In this document: piece by piece, positions 31,291 through 41,733 of the stretch
Position numbering within the stretch: position 1 is the first letter of the stretch
Layout: the number at the start of each line of letters is the position of its first letter
Assembly: GCA_021401465.1 (NCBI GenBank)
Contig: JADDMT010000009.1
Span: forward strand, 124,001 to 188,000
Direction of reading: 5' to 3'
DNA from: Teratosphaeria epicoccoides
Taxonomy: Eukaryota > Ascomycota > Dothideomycetes > Mycosphaerellales > Teratosphaeriaceae
DNA: 64,000 nt
The notes under the pieces: model-generated
The model's database searches: none
Seen by the model: only the letters and a program-made list of their open reading frames with translations
What the model was told of the DNA's origin: nothing
Translations under genes and position numbers: made by a program

Positions 31291-32362
31291 TTGGGGTTTG
31301 GACGCGTTTGGAGGTGGGGTTGGCGTTGGCGTGGGGAGAGCTCAGTGACGATGGGGATGGCGTTGCGAGAGGTCAGTGACGACGGCTAGGGTGCAACTGG
31401 GTGTGATAGTACAGAGGTGAGTTGTGAGTACGACGGAAATCAGCTTAACGAGCAATAAAGGCGTGCTGAGATCCCTTAGATGAGTCTACGAGTGAAACGA
31501 AAAAGGCGACTGTTTGATTTCAAGTGTACAGTATTGCTTGACCCACAGTGCCCCACCGCATCATGCAGAAGACACTCTCGAAAGAAGCCTGAACAACAGT
31601 CATGCAGCAGCTGTCACCACAAGACCCAGCAATCTCGAAACCGGTATCTAGATCCTTTTCCCCGCCCGCCCCCATCCCCCAGCTCAGCCTCGACGGATTT
31701 CCTCCTCCCCAAAACTAAAATGCCCGTACCTCCACGTGTTCCGCAATTGACCGGATCCGCGAGGTCTCAGGCTCCCCAAACGCATCGCGCAAGACTTCCC
31801 ACGACTGGCCCATGCATCCGGAATCTCAATATCCAGATCCCACAGAATCTTGCAAGATGATGATGCCCTGGAACAGCCAATGCTGACAGAAGATCTGCGA
31901 CACCGAGGCGCCAACGGTCCGAGATGAGTGAAAGGCATGTAGGGCGTGCTGATGGACTCGTCGGCCAGCAGAGTGGGCATGGTGCAGCAAAACAAGTCAA
32001 ACTGGAGTGTAAGCACATGCTGTGTGGCGTTTGAAAGTCTAACGCATGCGTCGATTTCTCGCAGCGTTCGGGGTTATTGCCGTCCTGGATCTATATCCCG
32101 GAAGGACTTTCTCTTTGAAAGTGTGTAGACTTACCCGATCCAACACATTCGATCAACACGATTCCAACCCGACTCGTCCATCCTGTTTCCCGCTTGTGCT
32201 TGTTAGGAATCCGGCTCCCGCAGACAGGCTTTGCGACATTGATCGATCGATCGCGCCAGCAACCTTACACCGCATGGCACGAGCCTGGTGATTAGGAAGG
32301 GGAATACATTGATAACAACGCTATGCTGCCTGCTATGCAAAACTCGAAAAGGAGTTCGAAGT
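31291..32362. other. Intergenic with a possible gene relic
   Basis: Besides the suspected relic at 31715..32001 there is no supported gene. A short palindromic repeat ATCGATCGATCG occurs near 32240. The 3' flank of the MFS gene begins at 32362. Confidence 0.4.
31715..32001 (-). pseudogene. Possible decayed gene fragment, family not recognised
   Basis: Two minus-strand blocks read like protein but are out of register. The upstream block (FDLFCCTMPTLLADESISTP) starts after a good acceptor (ACTCCAG). The downstream block (ASVSQIFCQHWLFQGIIILQ) needs a one-base shift, and after an in-frame TGA the text continues in the same frame (MGQSWEVLRDAFGEPETSRI) to a stop at 31715. A first exon with a GTAAGT donor may exist near 32130-32181 (MDESGWNRVDRMCWIG). 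The shift plus the stop suggest a pseudogene, though an unusual intron or assembly error is possible. I name no family. Confidence 0.3.
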
Positions 32363-33913
32363 CTAGAGCTCGACATGAAACCGTTCCCGCACTCTCTGGC
32401 CCAAATAGTAGAAAGTCAGCGGCGCGGGCGCGATCGCCACGGCGAGGAAGCCGAAGAGAGATATGCCCCTGTTGCAGGTTAGCATCTATACAGCATTCAA
32501 CACGTTGGGGAAGGTAAAAAGCGCGACTGACCATCCATATCCCAACCTGTCAAACAGCGCCGGCGCGAACAACGGCACGACACCTCCTATCAGACTGCGG
32601 AAGACTGCGCCTGCGGCAATCGCACTCGCCGCATACGTCTCGAAGGAATCGATGTAGTAGTTCTGCGTGGTGTTGAGGATCATGACTTGTCCGATGCCGT
32701 AGAAGAAGGTCGCGGCGATCGAGGCCGTCCAATGCGCGTGCTGCTCCACCGTCCATGCGAACCAGAACAAGCTGGCGGGGACGAAGACGGCCCCGATGTT
32801 TGCGAGCGGGAGGCGGAATTCCGGGCGCGCTTTGCCGGTGTAGCGATCCGTGAGGGCCTTGTAGACGGTGTCGATGCGGGGGACGAGGAACCAGACGGCG
32901 GAGAGGAAGCCGAGTCCGGGACCGAGGTAGAGGAGCCCGACTTGTTCGGTGGTGAAGCCGTATTCGCCTTGGTAGATGGGCTGCATGTTGGTGTAGATGC
33001 TGTAGGTCGTGCCGAAGAGGAGGGCTTGGTAGGTGGACATGGTCAGCACGATCGGCTGCGCGAGGATGCGGAAGGGCCGGAGCAGACTGTGGGCCAGCTT
33101 CTGGCTCAGGGGACGGCGGTCTTCGCCTTCGTAGCGGTATTTGTCTGGGCTTTCCTCGTCGCGCTCGAGCCTCTGCTTCTTCCAGGCCAGCAGCACGGGG
33201 GCATAGCTCTCCTTGAGGAAGACGAAGCCGGCGAGCGTGTTGATGCCGCAGATCATGGTGAGCACCCAGAAGATCCACCTCCAGCCCGCCCTCTGCACGA
33301 TCATCCCCCCCAACAACGGCCCCAACGTCGGCCCCAGCAGCGGGCCGAGCAGATACCAGCCGAACACCCCCGCCCGCTGCTCTGGCACGAACATGTCCGC
33401 GATCGTGCCGCCACCGTTCGCAATGCCGACGCTCCCGAAAAAGCCGGCCACGGTCCTCATGGCAATCAAGGTCCCGATATCGGGCGCCAAGGCGCTCGGG
33501 ATCTGCAAGAGCGTGAAGGCGGCAAATGCGAGCAGATACAGCTTCCTGCGGCCGAAGGTCTCGCTCAGAGGGGCCAGGAACAGCGGGCCGATGCCGAGCA
33601 TGACGACGAAGCCGGTGGTGCAGCCGACGACGGTTTCGGGGGTGGTGGAGAGGTCGGAGGCGATTTGGGCAATTCCGGGGGTGAACATGGAGGAGGCGAG
33701 GGGGGATAGGATAGACATGAGGGCGATGACGGCGACGTTGAGCATTTTTTGCGAGGCGGGCCATGAGCGCGGGTTGGTGGGGTCGGTGGAGGAGAAGGAG
33801 AGGAGGGAGCGGGTGTCGGGGTCTTGGCGGGAGTCGGTGGGTTGGTGGTGCAGGAGGGGTTGGCGTTCGTCGGTGGTGGAGGAGGAGGAGGGATGGGAGG
33901 TGTTGGAGGCCAT
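32363..33913 (-). CDS. MFS transporter, DHA1-type drug:H+ antiporter
   Basis: Exon 1 (32532..33913) and exon 2 (32363..32468) join across a 63-nt intron (GTCAGT donor, GCTAAC branch, CAACAG acceptor) to give 495 residues. Splicing restores the twelfth membrane segment (GISLFGFLAVAIAPAPLTFY) and the ending RERFHVEL. The start MASNTSHPSSSS opens a polar 65-residue cytosolic N terminus. The motif-A-like loop reads LAPLSETFGRRKLY between segments 2 and 3, and the motif-C-like run LLGPLLGPTLGPLLGGM lies in segment 5. These place it in the polyspecific exporter family of fungi. The substrate is unknown and no biosynthetic cluster is adjacent. It is divergent from VPS16 (213 bp). Confidence 0.88.
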
Positions 33914-34126
33914 GGTGGCAGGGTGGTGGATGGAGATGGGGATGCTGTTACCGATCAATAATAATGCATTAGAGGTTCTTTTGTAAATGATCAATCAAAA
34001 TTCAAGCGGAATTCATCAAAGTTGATGTGGAAGATTAGTATATAGTGAAGGCAGTCAGCATGAAATGAATACTTCGACGATGATGATATTGATGAGGATG
34101 ATGACGATGATGATGGATGCTCAGAC
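33914..34126. promoter_or_regulatory. Shared divergent promoter of MFS and VPS16 with GAT repeats
   Basis: Only 213 bp separate the two start codons. The VPS16-proximal 40 bp (34077-34116) are an imperfect GAT/GAC trinucleotide repeat. Confidence 0.6.
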
Positions 34127-36811
34127 ATGTCGAATGCAAGGGCCGACTGGGAACGCGTGGGCGACAAGTTCTACCGCAAGGTACCCCTCTACACCGCCCT
34201 CTTCCCGCCGGACGTCGAACTCGAGAATTCCGCCGTCACGGGAGCTCGGTATAGCGGCGCTGTCGGTGAGAGACACCTTGCACGACGACATTGTTACATT
34301 ACAACATATGCTCACCACCTACATACACCTTCACAGCGCTCGTCCGCGATGGATCCAAACTCCACCCCGACCGCCGCACCGCTCCCCACCGCACCGCCCC
34401 TCCTCGCACCCCTCCCCCCCCAGGCAAATCGACCGTCGACATCTACACGTGCGCCGGGAAGCTGATCCGACAGCTCGCGTGCGACACGGGAGGAGGCTCT
34501 TCTTCCTCTTCTTCCATCGCCGCGGTCGGATGGTCGGATGAAGAGAGGCTGTTGGTCGTCACGCATGACGGCACAGTCAGGAGCTACGCCGACTTGCAGG
34601 CAGATTTCACCCCCTTCACTCTGGGACACGGCGCCGACGAGCATGGAGTCGTGTCGTGCAAGTTCTGGTCGGGTGGTCTGGTGGCGTTGCTGGGGAACAG
34701 TACCTGCGTCGCCGTCACGAGCTACGACGAGCCCCGGCCGCATCGGTTGGCCGCCCCTCCATCGCGCCCCGTGCTATCCTGGACCCTCATCCCGCCCGAG
34801 TACACGGCCTCCCGCGCGGTGGAAGTGCTGCTCGCCATCGACAAGACCGTTTATGTGGTCGACGCGGCAGAGTGCGAGGACCGTGCCCTGGAAGCGGGCC
34901 CCTTCCGCCATATCGCCGTCTCACCCAACGGGAGCTTCATCGCCCTGTACACCGACGACGGCAAAGTCTGGGTCATCAGCTCGGATTTTCAGTCGCGACT
35001 CAGCGAGTACGATTCCCAGGTCAAGACGCCGCCGAGGGACTTGCAGTGGTGTGGCAATAATGCCGTCGTGCTGGCTTGGGAGGACGAGATTCACCTCGTG
35101 GGTCCCCACGGCGCCGCGGCCAAGTTCTTCTATGACTCCTTTGTGCATCTTTTGCCCGACATCGACGGCACCAGACTGATGACAAGCGACGTCTGCGAGT
35201 TTCTCCAGAAGGTACCCGAGGCGTCGGAAGACGTCTTTCGCCTGGGCTCCACTTCGCCCGCATCAGTCCTCCTCGACGCGATCCGTCAGCTCGACATGAA
35301 GTCGCCCAAAGCCGACGACAATATCCAGCTCATCAAGCCCAGTCTGGACGAAGCGGTCGACACCTGCATCAGGGCGGCGGGACACGAGTACAGCATACAC
35401 TGGCAGAAGCAACTCCTGAGAGCGGCGTCGTTTGGCAAGTCGGTGCTCGACCTCTACAATAGCGATGACTTTGTGGACATGACAGAGACGCTGAGAGTCC
35501 TGAACGCCGTGCGCTTCTTCGACGTAGGCCTGCCGATGTCGTACGAGCAGTATATTCGCTTGACGCCAGAGCGACTGGTCCAACGCTTGATCAACCGACA
35601 CGAGTACCTGCTCGCACTCAAGATATCCGAATACCTCCACCTCGCGGTAGACAAAATCTACGTCCACTGGGCACGTCAAAAAGTCCGATCCCCCCAAACC
35701 AACCCAGACAGCATCTGCGACGAAATCGTGCGCAAACTCAACGGCAAGCGCGGCATCTCGTTCGAAGAGGTCGCCCGCGCCGCCTACGACGAGGGCCGAG
35801 GCAGACTCGCCGCCCAACTCCTCGAACACGAACCTCGAGCCGGCAAACAGGTCCCTCTCCTCCTCGACATCGGCGAAGAATCCATCGCCCTTGACAAGGC
35901 CATCGACAGTGGCGACACGGACCTCGTCTTCTACGTCCTCCTGAACCTCAAGAGGAAAACCCCACTGTCCTCCTTCTTCCGCACCATCAACAGCCGCCCC
36001 ACTGCCACCGCTATCGTCGAGGCATCCGCTATAGATCAAGACCAAGAACTCCTTAAAGACCTGTACTACCAAGACGACCGACGCCTCGACGGCGCAAACC
36101 TCCTGCTCTCCGAAGCCCTCTCCGCGCCAGCCATCGGTCCCGCGACGGACAAGCTGAAGATGGCGGTCAAGCTGCTGCGTGACAGCAAGGAGTATGCCCC
36201 GCAAGTTTCGGCGCTGGAAGACGCACAGAAATTAATTCGGACGCAGGAAGTCTTTGAGAAAGATCTGCAAGGGGAGACGTTCGTGGGGTTGAGCGTGAAC
36301 GAGACGGTGAGGAAGTTGGTGCGGCTGGGGTTCATGAAGAGGGCGGTGAAAGTGCAGGGGGAGTTTAAGATGGGGGAGAAGACGTTTGCGTGGATCCGGT
36401 TGAGGGCGTTGGTGAGTTGCCGAGATTGGAGGGAATTGGAGGAGATGGCGAGGGGAAGGAAGAGTGCGATCGGGTGGGAGGTGAGTTTAAGCTCTCATCA
36501 TCTATCACCTTATCACCTAATCGAGTGTGTGGACGCTCACTGACGTGTCGGTCGTACAGCCCTTCTTCAACGAAATCCTCGGTGCGGGCAATCCCAAAGT
36601 CGCGGCGGCGTTTATCCCGAAGTGCACGTCGTTGAGCGGGGCGGAGAGGGTGGAGATGTGGGTCAAGTGTGGCGAAGTCGTTGAGGCGGGCAAGGAGGCG
36701 CTGAGGATGAAAGATCGGGGTTTGCTGGAGGAGGTGAGGGCGCAGGCGAGTGGGCAGCAGCAGCAGATGGAGATTGATCGCATGATTGCGCAGGTGAGCA
36801 GGGGGAGGTAG
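34127..36811 (+). CDS. VPS16: Vacuolar protein sorting protein VPS16 (HOPS/CORVET core)
   Basis: Exons 34127..34265, 34337..36480 and 36560..36811 give 844 residues, the usual length. Introns are 71 and 79 nt with phases 1 and 0. The N terminus (ADWERVGDKFYRKVPLYTAL) is the family start. An N-terminal beta-propeller follows (STVDIYTCAGKLIRQL, HIAVSPNGSFIALYTDDGKV), then the C-terminal alpha-solenoid (LVQRLINRHEYLLALKISEY, ALDKAIDSGDTDLVFYVLLN). Exon 3 supplies the conserved end (PFFNEILGAGNPKVAAAFIP). VPS16 is a core subunit of the tethering complexes that drive endosome and vacuole fusion. The Pro/Arg-rich insert after residue 55 is low-complexity. Confidence 0.95.
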
Positions 36812-37089
36812 GTGGGTGGGGAGAGAGGGAGAGGTGCATGGTGAGGTGTATGCCGTCTATCTACACAAGGATCTGAATTGTATACTCGTCTTGCTACCTA
36901 CCACTGTCTGATGCATCACACTCATCCATCCATCCATCACATCACATCACATCACGCTCGATGCCATCCCGTATTTATCCAAAGACGACTAGACCATTCG
37001 AAAAAAAGAAAAAGAAAAGGCTCCCCCCGCTAATAAACCGCACCAAACCCCGCCAAAAAAAACAAAAACAAAAGAAACACCTCACCACA
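36812..37089. other. Intergenic between convergent genes with a short tandem repeat
   Basis: The 278 bp hold the 3' flanks of VPS16 and the kinesin gene. A CATC repeat grades into an ACATC repeat at about 36923-36955. Confidence 0.7.
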
Positions 37090-38920
37090 CTAAGCCTCTC
37101 CCGCAGCAGCACCAGCAGCAGTACCAGCCAGACCACAGAACCTCCCCCGATCATCCCCCACCTTCCTCCTGAACACCCCCAAATCCCTCAACAAAGCCCG
37201 CACATCTCCCTGCCACTCCTCATGCTCAAAACCACCCCCCTCCCCCTCCCCGGAACAACACGACACCACATCCTCCACACCCGAATCGCTCCCGTCGTCC
37301 TGCAGCCCATGCAACCCCTGGCCTTCCCACCTGACGCCCTGATCCTCTCCCTGGCCCTCCCACCCCCTCGGAATCACAATCGGATCCCTCAACTCCCCCA
37401 CCACCAACCTCAAATGCCTCCTCAAAGCCTCAATCTCCGCCCCCAACGCCGCCTGCCTCGGCCGCAACTCCTCCAACTCCCCCGTCAGAGCCCGGATCTT
37501 GACCTCGCTGACACTGCGACTCTCCTCCATCGCGCGCTGCATCTTGCCGACCTGCCGCTGGTAATCCTCCAGCTCGTCCCGCACCCGGTCCGCCTCGTCG
37601 CGCTTCCGCGCCGCCGCCGCGCTCACGCTCAGCTGCAGCATCTTGATCGTCTCCTGCATCTCGAGGATGCGCTCGTCGCGCTCCGCCGCGCTGACCGCGT
37701 CCTGGTTCACGTGCGCCCGCGTGCGGATGCGCTTCGCCTGGTCCGCGTACCGGAGCGTCGACAGTGTCTCCTCGTAGTCCGCCGGCGCGATGCACGCCAC
37801 CATGGCCGTTTTCGAGTTGCCGCCCAGCGAGTCCTTGAGCAGCCAGGTGAGCACCGAGTCGCGGTACGGCACCACGTCGGCGGCGGGGGCGCGACGCCGG
37901 GGCGTGCCGGGGGGCCCTCCGCGCGCCGCGCCCCGGCGGCGTTTCGGGTCCGCGAGGGCGGCGATCACGCGGCCCAGCGTGGTGAGGGATTGGTTGATAT
38001 TGCCGCCTTCGCGCAGGCGTTGGCCGGTGGCTTCGGTGCGGCCGGCGCGCTCGGAGCCGGCGAGGTCGACGAGCCGCATGCGCGCGAGGCGCTCGATGGT
38101 CGAGTCGGTGGCGATGTCGTGTTGGATCTGTTTGAGGGTGAGGGTGAAGACGGCGTGGGAGCGGGAGGAGGTGTCGTTCATTTTCGTGGCGGCGGTGGTG
38201 CGATTGAGGTCGCCGGTTTTCATGAGGCGTGCGATGTCGTCGTAGGACTTGACTTGTTCGTCGGTGAGGTTCTGGACGTAGACGCCGTCTTGTTTGCTTT
38301 CGCGGATCTTGAGGTAGGCGGGTTCGCCGGCGCGGCCGCGCGGGGTGAGGAGGTCCTTGACGTGTTCGTTGTAGATTTCGAAGTAGGAGACGTGGACGGT
38401 GTAGGTGATGCTGCTGTTTTGTTCCGCCTCGATGCGTTCGAACAGGCCGCGGCAGGTGCGGGGGATGAGACCGGGTTGGTCGGGGGTGCCCATCATGGTG
38501 TAGGACTTGCCGGAGCCGGTCTGGCCGTAGGCGAAGATGCAGGTGTGGTAGCCGTCGAAGTTGTGATCCAGGAACTCTTCTCCGAACGAAGCGTAAATGT
38601 CGTGTTGATGTGCGTAGTGGGCGTCGTTTTCGTCATGTGACCAGAAGGACTTGTCGAAGGTGAAGCTCTTTTCTTCATGCGCTCGTTTGCTGCCCTTGGC
38701 CTCGTCGGTGTGGAGTGTCGGCGGGGACAGTTTCGTCTCGTTGGTGTGCGGGTTCATGGAGATCAGACATGGCGATTGCTTCTCCCATTCTACGTTCCAT
38801 CAGCCATCGACCATGTCGCACCGCGTCGAGCACGCGCGCACCTCTCTTGACAAACTGGCGTACTCTCACCACCACCTTGACATTGCCTCCGCCCCCGTCG
38901 GGCGTCGGTGGTCGTGACAT
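37090..38920 (-). CDS. Short kinesin-3-like motor protein
   Basis: Exon 1 (38842..38920) and exon 2 (37090..38789) join across a 52-nt intron (CTGAT branch, CGTAG acceptor), giving 592 residues starting MSRPPTPDGGGGNVKVVVRV. The motor fills about residues 12-355: P-loop GQTGSGKSYT near 115, switch I NDTSSRSH, switch II DLAGSER near 268, and NQSLTTLGRVIAAL. Motor details such as the MNPHTNETKL block fit the Unc104/KIF1 (kinesin-3) class. A coiled coil (about 375-470) and a short acidic/Gly-rich tail follow. The FHA and PH domains of full Unc104 are absent. Neurospora has a comparable short Unc104-related motor (Nkin3) linked to mitochondrial transport, so that is a reasonable guess here. The Arg/Pro/Ala-rich loop near residue 300 is unusually long. 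Confidence 0.88.
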
Positions 38921-39454
38921 GGTGCTCGCATCGACCGGCGTTCTGCTCCTGAGACTCGGTGCGCTCGCTGTACTGACATAACAGTCTCTCATGTCCGGCG
39001 TCGTCAGGGCCCGTTGGTGATGCGCCATCTGTAGACGTTCCCGTTGCGATCGAAGGCGTCAGTCGATGTACATGTAATCATCAGACGTTGCCGTAGGACG
39101 CCTGCATCCATAGCGCGATGGTGTTTGCTTTTGGTATTGACAGGGATCCTGCGCCACCATCGCATAAACTCGCAAACTCTGGTCACCATAGCAACACCGT
39201 TTTCGGAGAATCTCGCTCCGAGGCATATATCTCTGATCCTGGAATAGGATCGATCAGCAAGTGTTGAGAAATGAATTCGGCGGCGTGGTATGTATACAGT
39301 GCAGAACAAGAGCGCATACAATCTGTCTTGCAAACGCCCTCCCCTTGAGTAGCCCTGTGAAATGCTCAAGACGACATCACCGATTCTACATTCGTGTCTC
39401 GGCTTCCCTAAGTCTGCGTTCCCTGACTCTGCAGTCCACCTGCACGGGCCAGCC

Positions 39455-40046
39455 TCATCGTCCTCCTCCGGGACCGAGTCTTGCAAATCCCTTCTGCTCC
39501 CAATCGCGTACCTGACCTGCCTTCCATACGAATCGCAATTCGCTCTGTAGAAGGCCAACGCCCCGGCAAGCGTGGGCAGTGGCAGCAGATGCTTCTACCA
39601 AGACTAAGCTGAGCTGCAGAGACACTCTCGTTAACAGCAATCATAGCGCCGCATGCTCTGACCTGTGCACCTTCAGCTCTTGCTGCGTCGATCGGAGCGT
39701 CAGTCAAAGCTATGGGGGCCTTTGTCGCCTCACCTTCACTGGGAGCATCAGATGCCCGGATCGTGTTCGAACAATAGACCCTTTGATTCGGCGGAGTCTT
39801 GTATGCAAGCTCTTTTCTCTCAAAAGCGGCAACGAAACTTTCGCCCGTTAGATCTGAGAGAGCGTTAGACGGTACGACGGTGCTCCGGCTAGGGTTGATA
39901 GAATCGCTGCACTCCTGTTTCAAAACGCTCTTGAGCCTTGGTACAAGTCCGGAAAGAGCACAGTCGTAGCAGACGAAATACCCTCCGACATCGTATGATT
40001 TGATTGGTAGTTGCACGATCGTGAAGCTCAACACTTTCGCCACCAC
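39455..40046 (-). pseudogene. Probable relic of an RBR (RING-IBR) ubiquitin ligase gene
   Basis: The minus-strand frame from 40046 carries a block resembling the end of RING1 and the start of the IBR region of fungal RBR proteins: GYFVCYDCALSGLVPRLKSV, then ALSDLTGESFVAAFERKELA followed by YKTPPNQRVYCSN. Expected Cys pairs are missing where the family has RCC, and downstream the expected IBR cysteines appear only across stops and in other frames (for example a CC stop RECLCSS reading near 39630). No upstream RING1 half is evident. Decay of an RBR gene is the best explanation; an intact gene with unseen introns is less likely. Confidence 0.35.
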
Positions 40047-40196
40047 AAAGCCGATTGTGAGAGCTTAGAAAGGGTTGCCGGTGCCATCCTGGCGGAAGTC
40101 TGTTCTGTCACCGGATACAGCGTCGACAAGACTGGCGACAAAGCTACCATGGCAATACGGCAAGCTTTACAAGCCTGCAGCAACGCGGCAGCTTGA

Positions 40197-40377
40197 CTTG
40201 GCGGCTGGTGCAGCGTCGATGCGGGTGCGAAGCGGTGGGTACCAAAGCCGAGTCGTTGTACGAGCGAGCTTTGTGGGTGCAGGTCTGCTGAATCATGAGA
40301 GGATGACCTGGCGACGGGTGCAGCATCGATGCCACTGAGCAGCCTCGAGTGTCAAAGCCAAGTCGTCGTGCACGGTA
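40197..40377 (+). repeat. Diverged direct repeat, two copies of about 68 bp
   Basis: Copy 1 (about 40197-40265) and copy 2 (about 40307-40375) share TGCAGC(G/A)TCGATGC and AAAGCC(G/A)AGTCGT with mostly transition differences, spaced about 110 bp apart. It looks like an old tandem duplication. The transition bias could reflect RIP-like mutation, but two copies cannot prove it. Confidence 0.6.
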
Positions 40378-41733
40378 AGCCAAAGCGATAGTGAGGCCAG
40401 CGCATGGGAGCATCACATGAATCGAACATTCACTATGGTGGCCCCCAGCCACAAAACCCACAACCACTCCTACGAAATTCTCTCACTCTCACCAACCTCC
40501 AACCCAGCCGCAGCCAACAAACTCAGTCACTCCAACTCAATCCCAAAACGACAAGACATACTCCACTCTCACCCGACCATCATGTGCTGCGAAATCAGGC
40601 TGTGCTTCACCATGCCCATCAACGCATGCCTTGCGTGATCCATCCGCATGGCTCTGGCGACATTTGTAGCCGCACGACCCGCTCAAAAAGGGGCGGAGAT
40701 CTGAAGGTCAACTTGAACAGGAGCTGTAGGCCCAAGACCTTGAACTATAAGCCAGAGGCGATCGGCTAATGATTGTCTCCAGGTTTCTTCACCGACGCCG
40801 TCCCCCAGCTCTGGGATACGGCAATCCATGAATTGCTACATGTATACTGCAACCTCAGGGAACTTTGGCCGAGGGGTTGAATTTCGAGGGGTTGAGGAGG
40901 GCGGAGATCGTGGGACTGAAGTACTTGCTAGATGTGAGAACTGTGCCCGGTGCTCCGCTTTCTTTCGATGGAGCGAGGAGGCCGAGGACTAGCGCGGTTC
41001 TCCTGAAGTGGCAGGCCAGGCGTTCCTTTGTAGCAAATGACGAATGCTGAGCCTCATCCGCTCGGTCGAATGCTACTGTGCATTGTGGCATTCCCGGAGA
41101 GCCGAGTCCGGCGAGTAGAAGCATCGGGCCAAGGTATGCGGCGCATAGCCAGCTTTGTGTCAACCAGATTATGTTGGATGGCGATGATGAGCAGAAGCGG
41201 ATGTGTTTACCGCATTTGGTCAGTAGGCAGAAGATTAGAGCGTTAGCGATGTGTGAGCATACGGCGGGCAGCGGTGGAGTAAGCGTCCGGTCAAGAAGGG
41301 AAATGGAGGCTATATGTGGAACGGAGGCAAGATGTATATCACTGGATGGCCTGGATGCGCATCTAGTAACCAGATACGCGGAGTCTAAGCGAGAGAGGGC
41401 AACAAAGGAAACAAGCGTTCTTAATAGACATACGTACAAAAGGCTTCAGCTGTATGACGAAGTCTCTACGCAGAACTCATGACTCGCGTAGGAGATCTTA
41501 GCTCAAGGTTGGGGCAGGTGTTCTGATTGGTCTAAATGCAGCACGAGTCAAGCATCACACACACTGCGTCCTTCGTACCCATGGGCGATGCGTGACCACA
41601 GCATTCGCATACATTTCCGTGCAGCCTAGGATCTTGCGGATGGATTGTCAGAGTCGGCTGTCAGACACCGGGTTGGCGGACCTTGCTCTAGGCTCCCACT
41701 AGTCCTCGACAGCCGCCAAAGCTGGAAGCCAGG

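Larger units (their letters stand above)
38921..41733. other. Gene-poor, relic-rich stretch
   Basis: It holds an RBR-like relic (39455..40046) and a diverged direct repeat (40197..40377). A minus-strand frame at 40855..41439 (194 codons, starting at TTG, ending FNPSAKVP) has gene-like codon use near its end but no recognised family. Nothing else is supportable. Confidence 0.4.

Noticed and set aside
32687..33709. 340-codon open frame on the plus strand and a 404-codon frame on the minus strand (32550..33764)
   Set aside because: Both are shadows of the MFS transporter, with Arg/His/Pro- or Glu/Gly/Arg-biased text and no domain.
32363..34126. Possible secondary-metabolite or resistance cluster around the MFS transporter
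   Set aside because: Neighbours are VPS16 and intergenic DNA. No synthase, P450 or pathway regulator is nearby, and the epoxide hydrolase is 15 kb away.
35263..36204. 313-codon open frame on the minus strand
   Set aside because: It is antisense to VPS16, whose sequence is conserved across the same bases.
36961..38640. 559-codon open frame on the plus strand
   Set aside because: It is antisense to the kinesin motor and reads as Pro/Leu/Arg/His- then Ala/Gly/Val-rich composition. GC-rich third positions on the real strand create it.
40855..41439. 194-codon minus-strand open frame with hydrophobic segments
   Set aside because: It begins at TTG and has no recognised family. Only its last 50 codons look gene-like, so it is mentioned in the intergenic entry and not called.
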